Shown: in pieces, positions 54,139-62,750 of the stretch
How positions within the stretch are numbered: position 1 is the first letter of the stretch
How the letters are laid out: each line of letters starts with the position of its first letter
Origin: [Clostridium] scindens
GTDB lineage: Bacteria; Bacillota; Clostridia; Lachnospirales; Lachnospiraceae
Direction of reading: 5' to 3'
DNA length: 64,000 nucleotides
Assembly (NCBI RefSeq): GCF_019597925.1
Contig: NZ_CP080442.1
Span: forward strand, 3,673,501-3,737,500
Made by a program: the position numbers and the translations under genes
The notes under the pieces: model-generated
Seen by the model: the letters and a program-made list of their open reading frames with translations, nothing else
Told to the model about the DNA's origin: nothing
Database searches by the model: none

Positions 54139-55191
54139 CTAATAAGGCCTGCTATTGATAAGATCTTCGGTTACTTTCTTGACCTTATATTCGTTTTCTC
54201 CCACTTTCACAGACTCGATGCTATCATCCATAGAAAAAAGCCCTTCCTTGACATACGTATATTTGGCTGGCTTTTTCCCTTCCTCCATTCGCATGATTAT
54301 CTGCTCCACTTTTGGGCCATGCATAGGATTGCATTCGACATCCAAGGCAATCTTTCCATTTATCACATCCCAAAGGCCATCCCTGACTGCATCAAAGGAT
54401 ATGACGATCATGTCTCCGTCAGGCCCTGCCGTCTTTCCTGCTGCTTCAATGGCCTCAAGCGCCCCAAATGCCTCGTTGTCATTTTCGCAATAGACAACGT
54501 CAATATCGCCGTATTTTCCCAGCATCCCTTCCATCACTTCCCGGGCTCTTGCCTGCGTATATTCTCCAGGCTGCTGCTCCAGGATATTCCATCCATATCT
54601 GTCTGCAGCCGCTTCAAGCGCCGACGTGCGTTCGATTTGTGCCGTCGCCCCCAGAGTACCCTGAATATTCACGATATTAAGCCCGGTCATTCCTTGCTTA
54701 TCCGCATATGCCTTTAGCCATTCGCAAGCCTTCTCCCCCTGCAGCCTGAAATCGGTTCCTACCCAGGCCGCATACAGGCTTTCATCAGTCACGTCCACCA
54801 TCCTGTCAACGATAATAACTGGTATCCCTACGCTTTTCGCCTCCTTAAGCACCGTATCCCAGCCCGTCTCGATTACCGGGGCAAGCACGATATAGTCTAC
54901 GTCCTGCTGGATAAAGCTGCGGATTGCCCGTACCTGATTCTCCTGCTTCTGCTGCGCATCCAGAAAGATCAGGTCATATCCTTTCTTTTCCGTAAATGTC
55001 TCTTTGATTGAGATAGAGTTGGCCGTTCTCCAGTCCGACTCCGCCCCTACTTGGGAAAAGCCGATCGTAATTGCCTTATTTTCCTGTGAATCTCCCGATG
55101 ATGACAGCAGGCTGCAGCCAGAAGATACGGCAGCCGCAAACAGAAGCACGATGCCTGCCCCAAGCCACCTTCTCCTGTGGTTTTTAAACAT
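54139..55191 (-). CDS. Sugar-binding lipoprotein (YtfQ-like), second copy
   Basis: 350 residues with lipobox SSGC (C26) and the same body as the transporter copy: IGFSQVGAESDWRTANS, QENQVRAIRSFIQQDVDYIV, VDRMVDVTDESLYAAW and CENDNEAFGALEAIEAAGK are nearly identical. It is placed before the response regulator and kinase and is set off by its own terminator. The likely role is ligand delivery to the kinase or a back-up uptake component; which one cannot be decided from sequence. Confidence 0.87.
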   Translation of the reverse strand: MFKNHRRRWLGAGIVLLFAAAVSSGCSLLSSSGDSQENKAITIGFSQVGAESDWRTANSISIKETFTEKKGYDLIFLDAQQKQENQVRAIRSFIQQDVDYIVLAPVIETGWDTVLKEAKSVGIPVIIVDRMVDVTDESLYAAWVGTDFRLQGEKACEWLKAYADKQGMTGLNIVNIQGTLGATAQIERTSALEAAADRYGWNILEQQPGEYTQARAREVMEGMLGKYGDIDVVYCENDNEAFGALEAIEAAGKTAGPDGDMIVISFDAVRDGLWDVINGKIALDVECNPMHGPKVEQIIMRMEEGKKPAKYTYVKEGLFSMDDSIESVKVGENEYKVKKVTEDLINSRPY

Positions 55192-55303
55192 AAAAAAGCC
55201 CTCCCATAACTTACGACATAATTTAAATACTTATCATAATATTATAGAAGAATTTTTCAATTGTAAATGTTATTATGTTATTTTGCTTCTTAGCAGCCTA
55301 AAA

Positions 55304-55329
55304 AATGGGTGGCAATAATGCCACCCATT
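55304..55329 (-). terminator. Terminator after the F-type ATP synthase operon
   Basis: An 11-bp stem AATGGGTGGCA (55304-55314) with its complement (55319-55329), four-base loop and T residues on the minus side, 26 bp past the atpC stop. Confidence 0.8.
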
Positions 55330-55354
55330 CTCAATCTTTTAGGTTTTTACCCTA

Positions 55355-55771
55355 TTATATATTCCAATGCTTCTCCTTCGATGTCTTAAGCCGCGTCATA
55401 GCCCTGGCCAATGATGCCTGGGAAAGATGGTACTCCTGGATGCTCTGCTTCTGGCGCAATCGTTCCTGGGCCCTTTCCTTGGCTTCCTCTGCCCGCTTGA
55501 TGTCGATTTCTTCCGGGCGCTCCGCGGAATTGACCAGGACAGACACGCGGTTATTCATAATCTCGGCAAATCCCTTTGATACGGCAGCCGTGATCCACTC
55601 GCCCTTGTCTGTTCTAAGGTGCAGTTCTCCAATCTCCACCGCTACTACCATATTCTCATGGTGCGCCAGCACCCCTTTCTGGCCTTCCGGCGTCGGGATG
55701 ATCAGATATTCGCATCTGCCTTCATAGAATACTTTGTCGCTTGATATTACCTTCAGATAAAATGTGTTCAT
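55355..55771 (-). CDS. atpC: F-type ATP synthase subunit epsilon
   Basis: 138 residues, the regulatory rotor-stalk subunit: N-terminal beta sandwich (FYLKVISSDKVFYEGRCEYL, TPEGQKGVLAHHENMV) and a C-terminal helical hairpin (about 90-135) that can inhibit ATP hydrolysis. AGGAG stands eight bases before the ATG at 55771; an in-frame GTG three codons up is too close to the Shine-Dalgarno. Last gene of the operon. Confidence 0.93.
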   Translation of the reverse strand: MNTFYLKVISSDKVFYEGRCEYLIIPTPEGQKGVLAHHENMVVAVEIGELHLRTDKGEWITAAVSKGFAEIMNNRVSVLVNSAERPEEIDIKRAEEAKERAQERLRQKQSIQEYHLSQASLARAMTRLKTSKEKHWNI

Positions 55772-55794
55772 CGCTTCCACTCCTTACAGGCCGG

Positions 55795-57201
55795 TTACTC
55801 GGCCTTGGCCTTTTCAATCACATCCTCGATGGTTCCCACATTGAAGAAGGCATTTTCAGGATACTCATCCATCTCGCCGTCTATGATAGCCTTGAATCCG
55901 CGGATGGTCTCCTTAAGCGGCACGTATTTTCCAGGGATTCCCGTAAATGTCTCCGCAACTGAGAATGGCTGTGACAGAAACTTCTGAATCTTTCTGGCCC
56001 GGTTTACCGTCATCTTGTCTTCCTCTGACAGTTCTTCCATGCCAAGAATCGCAATGATATCCTGCAGTTCTTTATACTTCTGCAGTATTTCCTGTACCTT
56101 ACGGGCAACCTTGTAGTGCTCTTCGCCTACCACGTCAGCCTCCAGGATACGGGAAGTAGATTCCAGCGGATCGACCGCAGGGTAGATGCCCTGTTCTACA
56201 ATCTTCCTTGACAATACCGTAGTCGCATCCAGGTGGGAGAATGTCGTGGCCGGCGCCGGGTCGGTCAGGTCATCTGCCGGTACGTAGACTGCCTGGACAG
56301 AAGTAACCGAGCCATTCTTGGTAGAGGCGATCCTTTCCTGAAGGGCCCCCATCTCATTTGCCAGCGTAGGCTGATAGCCTACGGCGGAAGGCATCCGTCC
56401 AAGTAGCGCGGACACTTCGGAGCCTGCCTGGACAAAACGGAAAATATTGTCAATAAACAGCAAAACATTCTGATGCTCCTCATCCCGAAAATACTCTGCC
56501 ATGGTAAGCCCCGTCTCAGCCACGCGCATACGTGCCCCGGGAGGCTCGTTCATCTGCCCAAATACCAGGGCGGTCTTATCCAGTACCCCGGATTCCCTCA
56601 TCTCTGTCCACAGATCGTTTCCCTCCCGGGAACGTTCCCCCACGCCGGTAAAGATGGAGTATCCGCCATGCTCCGTCGCGATGTTATGGATCAGTTCCTG
56701 GATCAGCACCGTCTTTCCCACGCCAGCGCCGCCAAACAGCCCGATCTTGCCTCCTTTCGCATAAGGCGTCAGAAGGTCAATGACCTTGATCCCTGTCTCC
56801 AATACCTCGACCGCAGGACTCTGATCCTCGAAACTTGGGGCCTTCCTGTGGATCACCCAATGATCGCTCTCCTCTTTTATACGTTCTCCGTCATCAATCG
56901 GCTCCCCTAATACGTTAAACAGGCGTCCCAAAGTCTGTTCCCCAACCGGAACCTTGATTCCCGCGCCGGTGGCCGTTACTTCCATATCCTTATAGAGTCC
57001 GTCGCTGGAGGCCAGCATGATGCATCTGGCAATATTGTTCCCAACATGCTGCGCCACCTCCATTACACAGCGTCTGCCGCCATTATCCACTTCCAGCGCA
57101 TCTTTGATAAACGGAAGTTCTTCCTTGCTATTAAATTCTACATCCACGACAGGTCCCATGACCTGCACGATTCTTCCTTTTGTCATAACGCTACTACTCA
57201 C
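55795..57201 (-). CDS. atpD: F-type ATP synthase subunit beta (catalytic)
   Basis: 468 residues (463 if the inner ATG is used). The catalytic subunit, with Walker A GGAGVGKT at 157-164, the GERSREGNDLW segment and the DELSEED-like region MEELSEEDK. Full length. Start: the GTG at 57201 overlaps the atpG stop as GTGA; an ATG five codons in (57186) is the alternative. The ribosome binding site is poor for both, which fits coupling to atpG translation. Confidence 0.95.
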   Translation of the reverse strand: MSSSVMTKGRIVQVMGPVVDVEFNSKEELPFIKDALEVDNGGRRCVMEVAQHVGNNIARCIMLASSDGLYKDMEVTATGAGIKVPVGEQTLGRLFNVLGEPIDDGERIKEESDHWVIHRKAPSFEDQSPAVEVLETGIKVIDLLTPYAKGGKIGLFGGAGVGKTVLIQELIHNIATEHGGYSIFTGVGERSREGNDLWTEMRESGVLDKTALVFGQMNEPPGARMRVAETGLTMAEYFRDEEHQNVLLFIDNIFRFVQAGSEVSALLGRMPSAVGYQPTLANEMGALQERIASTKNGSVTSVQAVYVPADDLTDPAPATTFSHLDATTVLSRKIVEQGIYPAVDPLESTSRILEADVVGEEHYKVARKVQEILQKYKELQDIIAILGMEELSEEDKMTVNRARKIQKFLSQPFSVAETFTGIPGKYVPLKETIRGFKAIIDGEMDEYPENAFFNVGTIEDVIEKAKAE

Positions 57202-58094
57202 TTCCTTTTCTGTGCATTCGCTCCGCCGATTACTTCCGTCAGTTCCTGCGTAATATCAGCCTGACGCACGCGGTTATACGTTATATTAAGTTCGCCAAGC
57301 ATCTTTGCAGCGCTGTCCGTCGCGTTCTGCATCGCCTGCATCCTGGCATTCTGCTCGCTGCAGAAGGATTCTACCAGGCACCCATAGAGAATTCCATATA
57401 CATAGTTGGGAACGATGCTGTCCATGACGCTGTGCGCCGAGGGATACAATGTCACGCCCTCCTGATAAACACCTTCCAGGGATGGAAGATTCTTTGGGAC
57501 GAAGTTCATCCGCTGCAGAGGAAGGATATTGATCTTCTCTGCCTCTACCTGCATGGCATTGACCATGCGGGTATATATGATATGGATTTCATCCAGCTCG
57601 CCTTGCTCGAACAATTCTAACATCCTCGTAGAGATTACACGGGCGCGGTACATCGTAGGATTCTGGACGGTATAGCGGAATCCCGTATCCAGTTCCAGTT
57701 TATCCTTTTTCGAAAAGTACTGTCTTCCCAATTCCCCCAGCACGAACAGTTTGTACTTGCCTGGCCCCTTTAGCATTTCCTCCGTCATCTTAATCACATT
57801 ATGATTGTATGCCCCTGCCAGGCCCTTATCGGCCGTAACAACAATACAGCCGATCTTACGGTCCTCCTGGGCAATCTTTTCACGCATATCAAAAAAATGG
57901 CTGTGCATATCCGGGACATGGCGCAATATCCTGCCAATCTCGGCCTGCATCGCATAGAAGAATGGTTCCGTATCCGCAAGTTTTTTCTTAGCCTGCTTCA
58001 TCTTGGAAGAAGAGATCAGATACATTGCGTTAGTAATCTTCTTCGTCTCCTGAATACTGGCCATCCTCTCTTTGATCTCTTTCGCGTTTGCCAT
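57198..58094 (-). CDS. atpG: F-type ATP synthase subunit gamma
   Basis: 298 residues. The rotor shaft: N-terminal helix (IKERMASIQETKKITNAMYL) and C-terminal helix (QNATDSAAKMLGELNITYNR, then VRQADITQELTEVIGGA) form the coiled coil, with a Rossmann-like middle domain containing VVTADKGLAGAYNHNV. Both conserved ends are intact. Between atpA (11 bp upstream) and atpD. Confidence 0.94.
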   Translation of the reverse strand: MANAKEIKERMASIQETKKITNAMYLISSSKMKQAKKKLADTEPFFYAMQAEIGRILRHVPDMHSHFFDMREKIAQEDRKIGCIVVTADKGLAGAYNHNVIKMTEEMLKGPGKYKLFVLGELGRQYFSKKDKLELDTGFRYTVQNPTMYRARVISTRMLELFEQGELDEIHIIYTRMVNAMQVEAEKINILPLQRMNFVPKNLPSLEGVYQEGVTLYPSAHSVMDSIVPNYVYGILYGCLVESFCSEQNARMQAMQNATDSAAKMLGELNITYNRVRQADITQELTEVIGGANAQKRK

Positions 58095-58105
58095 ATTTAC
58101 ACCTG

Positions 58106-59611
58106 CTATCTTTTTTCTTTAAATTCCTTTGCCGCATTCAATATCTTTTCAGTCAGGTCATCATCCAGCACCCTTCTTACCTCAATCTCCTGCACGATTT
58201 CCGGATGCTCTCTGTCAAAGAATGCCAGCATATCCGTCTGGAATTCCTTGACTTTATCCGTCGGTATATCCAGCATGATCTTATGGGTTGCCACGCACAA
58301 GGTTATTACCTGCTCATGCATGCTTAAAGGATGGCCCAGAGGCTGCTTCAAAAGTTCGGTCAGGCAGCTGCCGTACTTAAGTTGCGTCTTAGTCGCATCA
58401 TCCAGATCCGAACTAAACTGTGTGAATGATTCCATCTCCCGGGCCTGCGCAAGATCAATCCTCACGCTTCCGGATGCCTTTTTCATAGCCTTAGTCTGCG
58501 CTGCCCCTCCCACACGGGATACAGACAGGCCCACGTTCACAGCCGGGCGCATGCCTGCGTTGAACAGATCGCTTTCCAGAAATATCTGGCCATCGGTAAT
58601 CGAAATCACATTGGTAGGGATATACGCGGACACATCCCCCGCCTGGGTCTCAATAATCGGAAGGGCCGTAATAGATCCGCCGCCTGCTTCGTCGCTTAAG
58701 CGACTGCTTCGTTCCAGAAGTCTTGAGTGCAGATAGAATACGTCTCCCGGATAAGCCTCCCTGCCGGGAGAACGTCCAAGCAGCAGGGAGATTGCCCGGT
58801 AAGCAACCGCGTGCTTGGAAAGATCGTCATAGACAATGAGGACATCTTTTCCCTGGTACATAAAATATTCTGCCAGAGCAGTCGCCGAATACGGGACGAT
58901 ATATTGGAGAGGCGCGCATTCGCTTGCCGTAGAGCAGAATACCGTAGTATAGTCCAAGGCATCGCTGCTTCTTAGCGTATTCACCAGCTGGGCTACGGTG
59001 GATGCCTTCTGCCCGATCGCCACATAGATGCAGATAACATCCTTCCCCTTCTGGTTCAGGATCGCGTCCATGGCAATGGAAGTCTTCCCTGTCTGGCGAT
59101 CGCCGATAATCAGCTCTCTTTGCCCACGTCCGATCGGAAACATAGAATCAATGGACAGGATTCCCGTCTCCAAAGGCACGCTGACGGATTTGCGCTCTAC
59201 GATTCCTGGCGCTTCCTGCTCAATGGGGCGGTAGCCGTCTGCCTTGATCTCTCCCCTTCCATCAATGGGCGCGCCAAGAGGATCCACAATCCTGCCTATA
59301 TAGGCCTCGCCTACCGGGATCCCCGCCCTCTTGCCTGTCCGGGCCACTTTGGTGCCCTGCTTAATGCCTGAGTCATCGCCGAACAAGATACAGCTGATCT
59401 CATTTAACTTGATGTCCTGCACCATGCCCTTAAGCCCATTCTCCAAAGTTACGATCTCCCCATACATCGCGTGGTCGATTCCATAGATCGTGGCAATGCC
59501 GTCACCTACGGAGACGACGGTTCCCACTTCCTGATCCCTGCTCATTACTTCATAGTTCTCTATTTCCTCTTTCAGTATAGAGATAATCTCATCTGAACTA
59601 ATTGCACTCAC
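58106..59611 (-). CDS. atpA: F-type ATP synthase subunit alpha
   Basis: 501 residues. The non-catalytic nucleotide-binding subunit, with P-loop GDRQTGKT at 170-177 and the later VGLSVSRVGGAAQTKAMKK. It begins with GTG; GGAGG is nine bases before it and overlaps the end of atpH. Full length, canonical position after atpH. Confidence 0.96.
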   Translation of the reverse strand: MSAISSDEIISILKEEIENYEVMSRDQEVGTVVSVGDGIATIYGIDHAMYGEIVTLENGLKGMVQDIKLNEISCILFGDDSGIKQGTKVARTGKRAGIPVGEAYIGRIVDPLGAPIDGRGEIKADGYRPIEQEAPGIVERKSVSVPLETGILSIDSMFPIGRGQRELIIGDRQTGKTSIAMDAILNQKGKDVICIYVAIGQKASTVAQLVNTLRSSDALDYTTVFCSTASECAPLQYIVPYSATALAEYFMYQGKDVLIVYDDLSKHAVAYRAISLLLGRSPGREAYPGDVFYLHSRLLERSSRLSDEAGGGSITALPIIETQAGDVSAYIPTNVISITDGQIFLESDLFNAGMRPAVNVGLSVSRVGGAAQTKAMKKASGSVRIDLAQAREMESFTQFSSDLDDATKTQLKYGSCLTELLKQPLGHPLSMHEQVITLCVATHKIMLDIPTDKVKEFQTDMLAFFDREHPEIVQEIEVRRVLDDDLTEKILNAAKEFKEKR

Positions 59612-59617
59612 TTAACT

Positions 59618-60163
59618 TCACCTCCGGATTAATTGTTGTTCCATCCTCGCAAGCTGCCCTTGCATGCTGTAATCATACTCTTTTCCTTCCACCGACAGTA
59701 CGAAGCCGCCAATCAGGCTTGCGTCCTCTTCCATTTCCCACTGTACCCGGGTCCCGTGAAATTCTTTGCATATATACGCTTCCATCCTCTCCTGCTGCTC
59801 TTTGGATGGTATTGTGACGAACCTAAGCCTGGCGGTCACGGTTCCTTCTTCCCTTAGCCTTTGCTCCTCATATGCCTGGAAGATTTCTTCCATAATGCCT
59901 GCCTGCCCGTGATCCACGGCTACCTTGAGGAAGCTGCGGATTTCCTTTGGAAATATCCTGTCGATCGCCGCATGCTTCTGGCTGTCGTCCACCACAGGAC
60001 TGGCCAATACTTCCGCAAGTTCGGGCACTGCCTCGAACGCCTCGAACGCCTCTTCCACCGTCTCTCTGGCAATTCCCAGTTCTGACAGCACCCTGGCGTA
60101 CCGGATAGCGGATAGCGTTAGGCGTTCTTTCTTAACTTTCTTCACTGCCGTCACCTTGATCAC
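59618..60163 (-). CDS. atpH: F-type ATP synthase subunit delta
   Basis: 181 residues. The stator cap that joins the b subunits to the alpha subunits: an N-terminal six-helix domain (SAIRYARVLSELGIARETVE) and a C-terminal part ending GGFVLSVEGKEYDYSMQGQL, both typical. All starts are GTG; the frame can begin at 60163 or at the GTG six codons in (60145), which has AAGG eight bases before it. Overlaps the end of atpF by up to 32 bp. Confidence 0.9.
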   Translation of the reverse strand: MIKVTAVKKVKKERLTLSAIRYARVLSELGIARETVEEAFEAFEAVPELAEVLASPVVDDSQKHAAIDRIFPKEIRSFLKVAVDHGQAGIMEEIFQAYEEQRLREEGTVTARLRFVTIPSKEQQERMEAYICKEFHGTRVQWEMEEDASLIGGFVLSVEGKEYDYSMQGQLARMEQQLIRR

Positions 60164-60635
60164 CTGCTTCTTTCAGAAATTGGTCATAGATAGCCCGGCC
60201 GTCATCTGCCTGGCACTGCTGCGTTACAAGCCTCTTTGCAGCTTCCATGGCCAGCCCGGCGACTTGCGACTTCATATCCCTTAGTGTCTGCTCTCTTTCA
60301 AGATCAATGGTTTCCCTGGCTGTCACAAGCAATTTCCCCGCCTGCGCATCTGCCTCTTTTAAGATGCGGTCATACTCTGTCCTCGCATCCAGCTTCGCCT
60401 GTTCTATCATCCGGAGGGATTCGTCCTTCGCCCCGCTTAAGGCATCCTCATACTGCTTCTTAAGCTCCCGGGCCGCTTCCTGCTGCTCATCAGCATTCTT
60501 AAGCCCCTCGGCGATCATCGCCTTGCGCTTTTCCATAATGTTCATAACCGGGCGAAACAGAAACTTGCGGAGGATCAGAAACAGCACTACCAGGTTTATC
60601 ATTTCCAGAACAAGATTAAAATCTAATCTCAGCAC
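60132..60635 (-). CDS. atpF: F-type ATP synthase subunit b
   Basis: 167 residues: one N-terminal transmembrane helix (FNLVLEMINLVVLFLILRKF), then a long charged helix, the classical b subunit of the peripheral stalk. The family's RPVMNIMEKRKAMI follows the helix. A single b gene means a homodimer stator. Follows atpE after 51 bp. Confidence 0.92.
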   Translation of the reverse strand: MLRLDFNLVLEMINLVVLFLILRKFLFRPVMNIMEKRKAMIAEGLKNADEQQEAARELKKQYEDALSGAKDESLRMIEQAKLDARTEYDRILKEADAQAGKLLVTARETIDLEREQTLRDMKSQVAGLAMEAAKRLVTQQCQADDGRAIYDQFLKEAGDQGDGSEES

Positions 60636-60686
60636 TGTCTTATACCTGCCTTTCTCTTCTTAACTGCTGCCGTTTAAAAACTGCCC

Positions 60687-60914
60687 CTATTTTAAGAAGA
60701 AGATTATCAGCAGCGCGATGATGAATCCATAGATGGCGGTTGCCTCGGCCAGCGCGCATCCAAGAATCAATGTCTTGCTGATCTTGCTCTCCGCTTCCGG
60801 CTGTCTTGCGATGGCATCCGCTGCCTTGCCTGTAGCGATTCCGATTCCAATACCTGCTCCAATACCTGTAAACACTGCTACGCCTGCTCCAATTGCAATA
60901 ATTGTACCTATCAT
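60687..60914 (-). CDS. atpE: F-type ATP synthase subunit c (rotor ring)
   Basis: 75 residues, two helices joined by the ARQPE loop (36-40). The ion-binding carboxylate is E57 in LAEATAIYG. The Na+-type c subunits of Ilyobacter and Acetobacterium also need a glutamine in the first helix (Q32) and a serine after the glutamate (S66); here the matching positions are I24 and A58. So I predict H+ rather than Na+ coupling, based on alignment by eye. Confidence 0.94.
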   Translation of the reverse strand: MIGTIIAIGAGVAVFTGIGAGIGIGIATGKAADAIARQPEAESKISKTLILGCALAEATAIYGFIIALLIIFFLK

Positions 60915-60934
60915 AACTTATCAATCTCCTTTTC

Positions 60935-61639
60935 TTATTCCATTTCTTCATTCATAAATAATGCTGTTAAAAACACGAATACGTATGCCTGCAGCAATCC
61001 GTCAAATATGTCAAAATAAAAACTTAAGGGAATTGGCACAAGCAGAGGAACCACTTGCTTGACCAGTTCCATTACCACAAAGCCGCCCAGCATATTGCCA
61101 AATAGCCGCATGCAAAGCGAAAGCGGACGTATGAATACTTCCATCACCATGATGGGAGCCACAAAAGGCACCGGCTTGGCAAAATGCCCCGCCCAATGCT
61201 TCACGCCATTCCTGTGGATGCCGGAGTATTCGATCAGGACCATGCTCATAAGCGCGAGCGCCGCCGTTACATTAAGATCCTTCGTCGGCGGCTTAAACCC
61301 TAGTAAGCCGATTACATTGGATACCGCCAGATAAAGCGCCACCGTCATCAGATAAGGAATGTACCTTCTGTTTTCTCTTCCGATAATGCCTTCGAAGAAA
61401 TCCTGCGCCCAGCTGATAACAGACTCCAGGGCCAGCTGCACCTTGCCCGGATTCTCGACCTTCAGGTTCCTGACAAAGACGATTGACAGAACTGCAAGCA
61501 CTGCCATAATAATCCACGTCACGACGATAGACTCATCAACCGCAATTCCACCGAATACGGGAATCGTAAAGACGGTCTGGCAGTTTAACTCTTCCAGCAA
61601 GTTCTTTGTTAGTTCTTCCGTATTATCCCCTTCCTTCAA
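60935..61639 (-). CDS. atpB: F-type ATP synthase subunit a
   Basis: 234 residues, five or six transmembrane helices. The essential arginine is R178 in RPLSLCMRLFGNML, next to the c-ring. First gene of the operon; no atpI precedes it. No ATG or GTG is available near the 5' end: the frame's first start is TTG at 61639 and the strong AAGGAAGGGG lies inside the frame at 61626-61636, so the true start may be a few codons further in. Homologues begin close to EELNCQTVFTIP (residues 16-27). Confidence 0.92.
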   Translation of the reverse strand: MKEGDNTEELTKNLLEELNCQTVFTIPVFGGIAVDESIVVTWIIMAVLAVLSIVFVRNLKVENPGKVQLALESVISWAQDFFEGIIGRENRRYIPYLMTVALYLAVSNVIGLLGFKPPTKDLNVTAALALMSMVLIEYSGIHRNGVKHWAGHFAKPVPFVAPIMVMEVFIRPLSLCMRLFGNMLGGFVVMELVKQVVPLLVPIPLSFYFDIFDGLLQAYVFVFLTALFMNEEME

Positions 61640-61651
61640 AAAGTTTTTATC

Positions 61652-61680
61652 ACATTACTGCTAATTGCGAGATTTGTCAA
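61652..61680 (-). promoter_or_regulatory. Promoter of the F-type ATP synthase operon
   Basis: TTGACA (61675-61680, perfect) and TAATGT (61652-61657) with a 17-bp spacer on the minus strand. Transcription would begin near 61645, only a few bases before the first TTG of the atpB frame. Confidence 0.65.
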
Positions 61681-61710
61681 TGAATCCAGGCTGTAGGGCT
61701 GATATGGAAA

Positions 61711-61744
61711 AAAAGAGGAATTTTTTATTCAAAATTCCTCTTTT
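61711..61744 (-). terminator. Terminator ending the right-edge gene trio
   Basis: A perfect 14-bp stem (61711-61724 with 61731-61744), followed by TTTTTTT on the minus strand. It separates the trio at 62100-63995 from the atp promoter. The rest of 61745-62099 is A/T-rich and holds only the open stretch listed separately. Confidence 0.85.
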
Positions 61745-61888
61745 GCCATCCTTATTCTCAACAGACTTTATTCATTTTTTTTCGTTTTGCCTCTCCTTTG
61801 TCTTCTGGCAAAAATTTCAAGATTAATTATGCACAATCTTTTGCGATTTTTTTCTGTTATTTTTTTCATATTATATAACTGATTATTC

Positions 61889-62050
61889 CTAATTTTCTTT
61901 GTCTAACGTGAATTCCAACAAACGCAGCGTGGATTTCCTCGGCATCGTTTCGTCACTATTACTATAATACTTGATTTTACTCTTATAGCCATCAAAGGAA
62001 TTCTTCTTGCTTCTTTTGCCGCTATGCTCATTGCAAGGCTTGTCGAAGCC
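61889..62050 (-). other. Startless open stretch, possible gene remnant
   Basis: 53 codons open on the minus strand between a TGA at 62051 and a TAG at 61889. The translated end (KYYSNSDETMPRKSTLRLLE) looks protein-like, but no usable start codon lies near its beginning and the length is within chance. It may be the tail of a decayed gene or simply noncoding. Confidence 0.2.
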
Positions 62051-62099
62051 TCATGTATCCGATTATCCAGAAGAGACTGGCTTCAGTACCATGAAGGAT

Positions 62100-62750
62100 C
62101 TAAGCAGCATGGAATGTAACGGCCGTGACGCTCTCTTTCAGGAAAGTTTCGCATACCGCGTCGATTGCTTCCTGTTCCACTTCCTTCTGCACCGGCGCCC
62201 TTCTCTGATATTCAAACATACATCCGCACAGGAACATGATTGCCATAAGGCAGGCAGCACAGACGGCGTATAATATCTTCTTCCGTGTTCTGCTGTTTTT
62301 TCCCTTCCGGAAGTTTGAATTCTTGCAAGCATCCCGCAAGTCACTCAGAAATCTTGACTTATACCCGGGCATTCCCTTATAATAAGCGGACCTTATCCAT
62401 TCCGGGACTGATTCGCCCCTCCCGGCGATATGCCTGCATACGCTTCTTAAAATCCGCCTCTTCCCCTCCTCTCCATACTGTTCGCTATTGTTGGATACGA
62501 TCTCATATAAAACCGCCGGAGGATTGACCTCATCCCGAAGGTTCAGGGAATAGAAGACTTGAAGAAGTTCCTCAGCCATATCATATTTTTCCTCTCCATC
62601 TCCCGACAGTTCCAGACTCTTTGCCATCAGATACTCCATCCGTTCAACGATCTTCCGGGATTTCCCTGTAAGGATCCGTTCATTCTCCACAAATTCATCC
62701 ATAAACTGCGCGATGCTCTGGGCCATCCACTTTTTAAATTCTGCCGTCAT
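62100..62750 (-). CDS. Hypothetical single-pass membrane protein
   Basis: 216 residues, no family recognised. Residues 1-145 are soluble and largely helical (FMDEFVENERILTGKSRKIV). A basic stretch KNSRTRKK precedes one membrane helix (about 159-179, YAVCAACLMAIMFLCGCMFE), so the N-terminal part should be inside, and a short 37-residue tail outside. The start overlaps the upstream gene's end by 17 bp, so it is translated with it. Its 5' part is dense in charged residues, as in scaffold or adaptor domains. Confidence 0.7.
   Translation of the reverse strand: MTAEFKKWMAQSIAQFMDEFVENERILTGKSRKIVERMEYLMAKSLELSGDGEEKYDMAEELLQVFYSLNLRDEVNPPAVLYEIVSNNSEQYGEEGKRRILRSVCRHIAGRGESVPEWIRSAYYKGMPGYKSRFLSDLRDACKNSNFRKGKNSRTRKKILYAVCAACLMAIMFLCGCMFEYQRRAPVQKEVEQEAIDAVCETFLKESVTAVTFHAA

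Noticed and set aside
62007..62273. An 88-codon plus-strand frame
   Set aside because: Mostly antisense to the membrane-protein gene, no ribosome binding site and no protein-like pattern.
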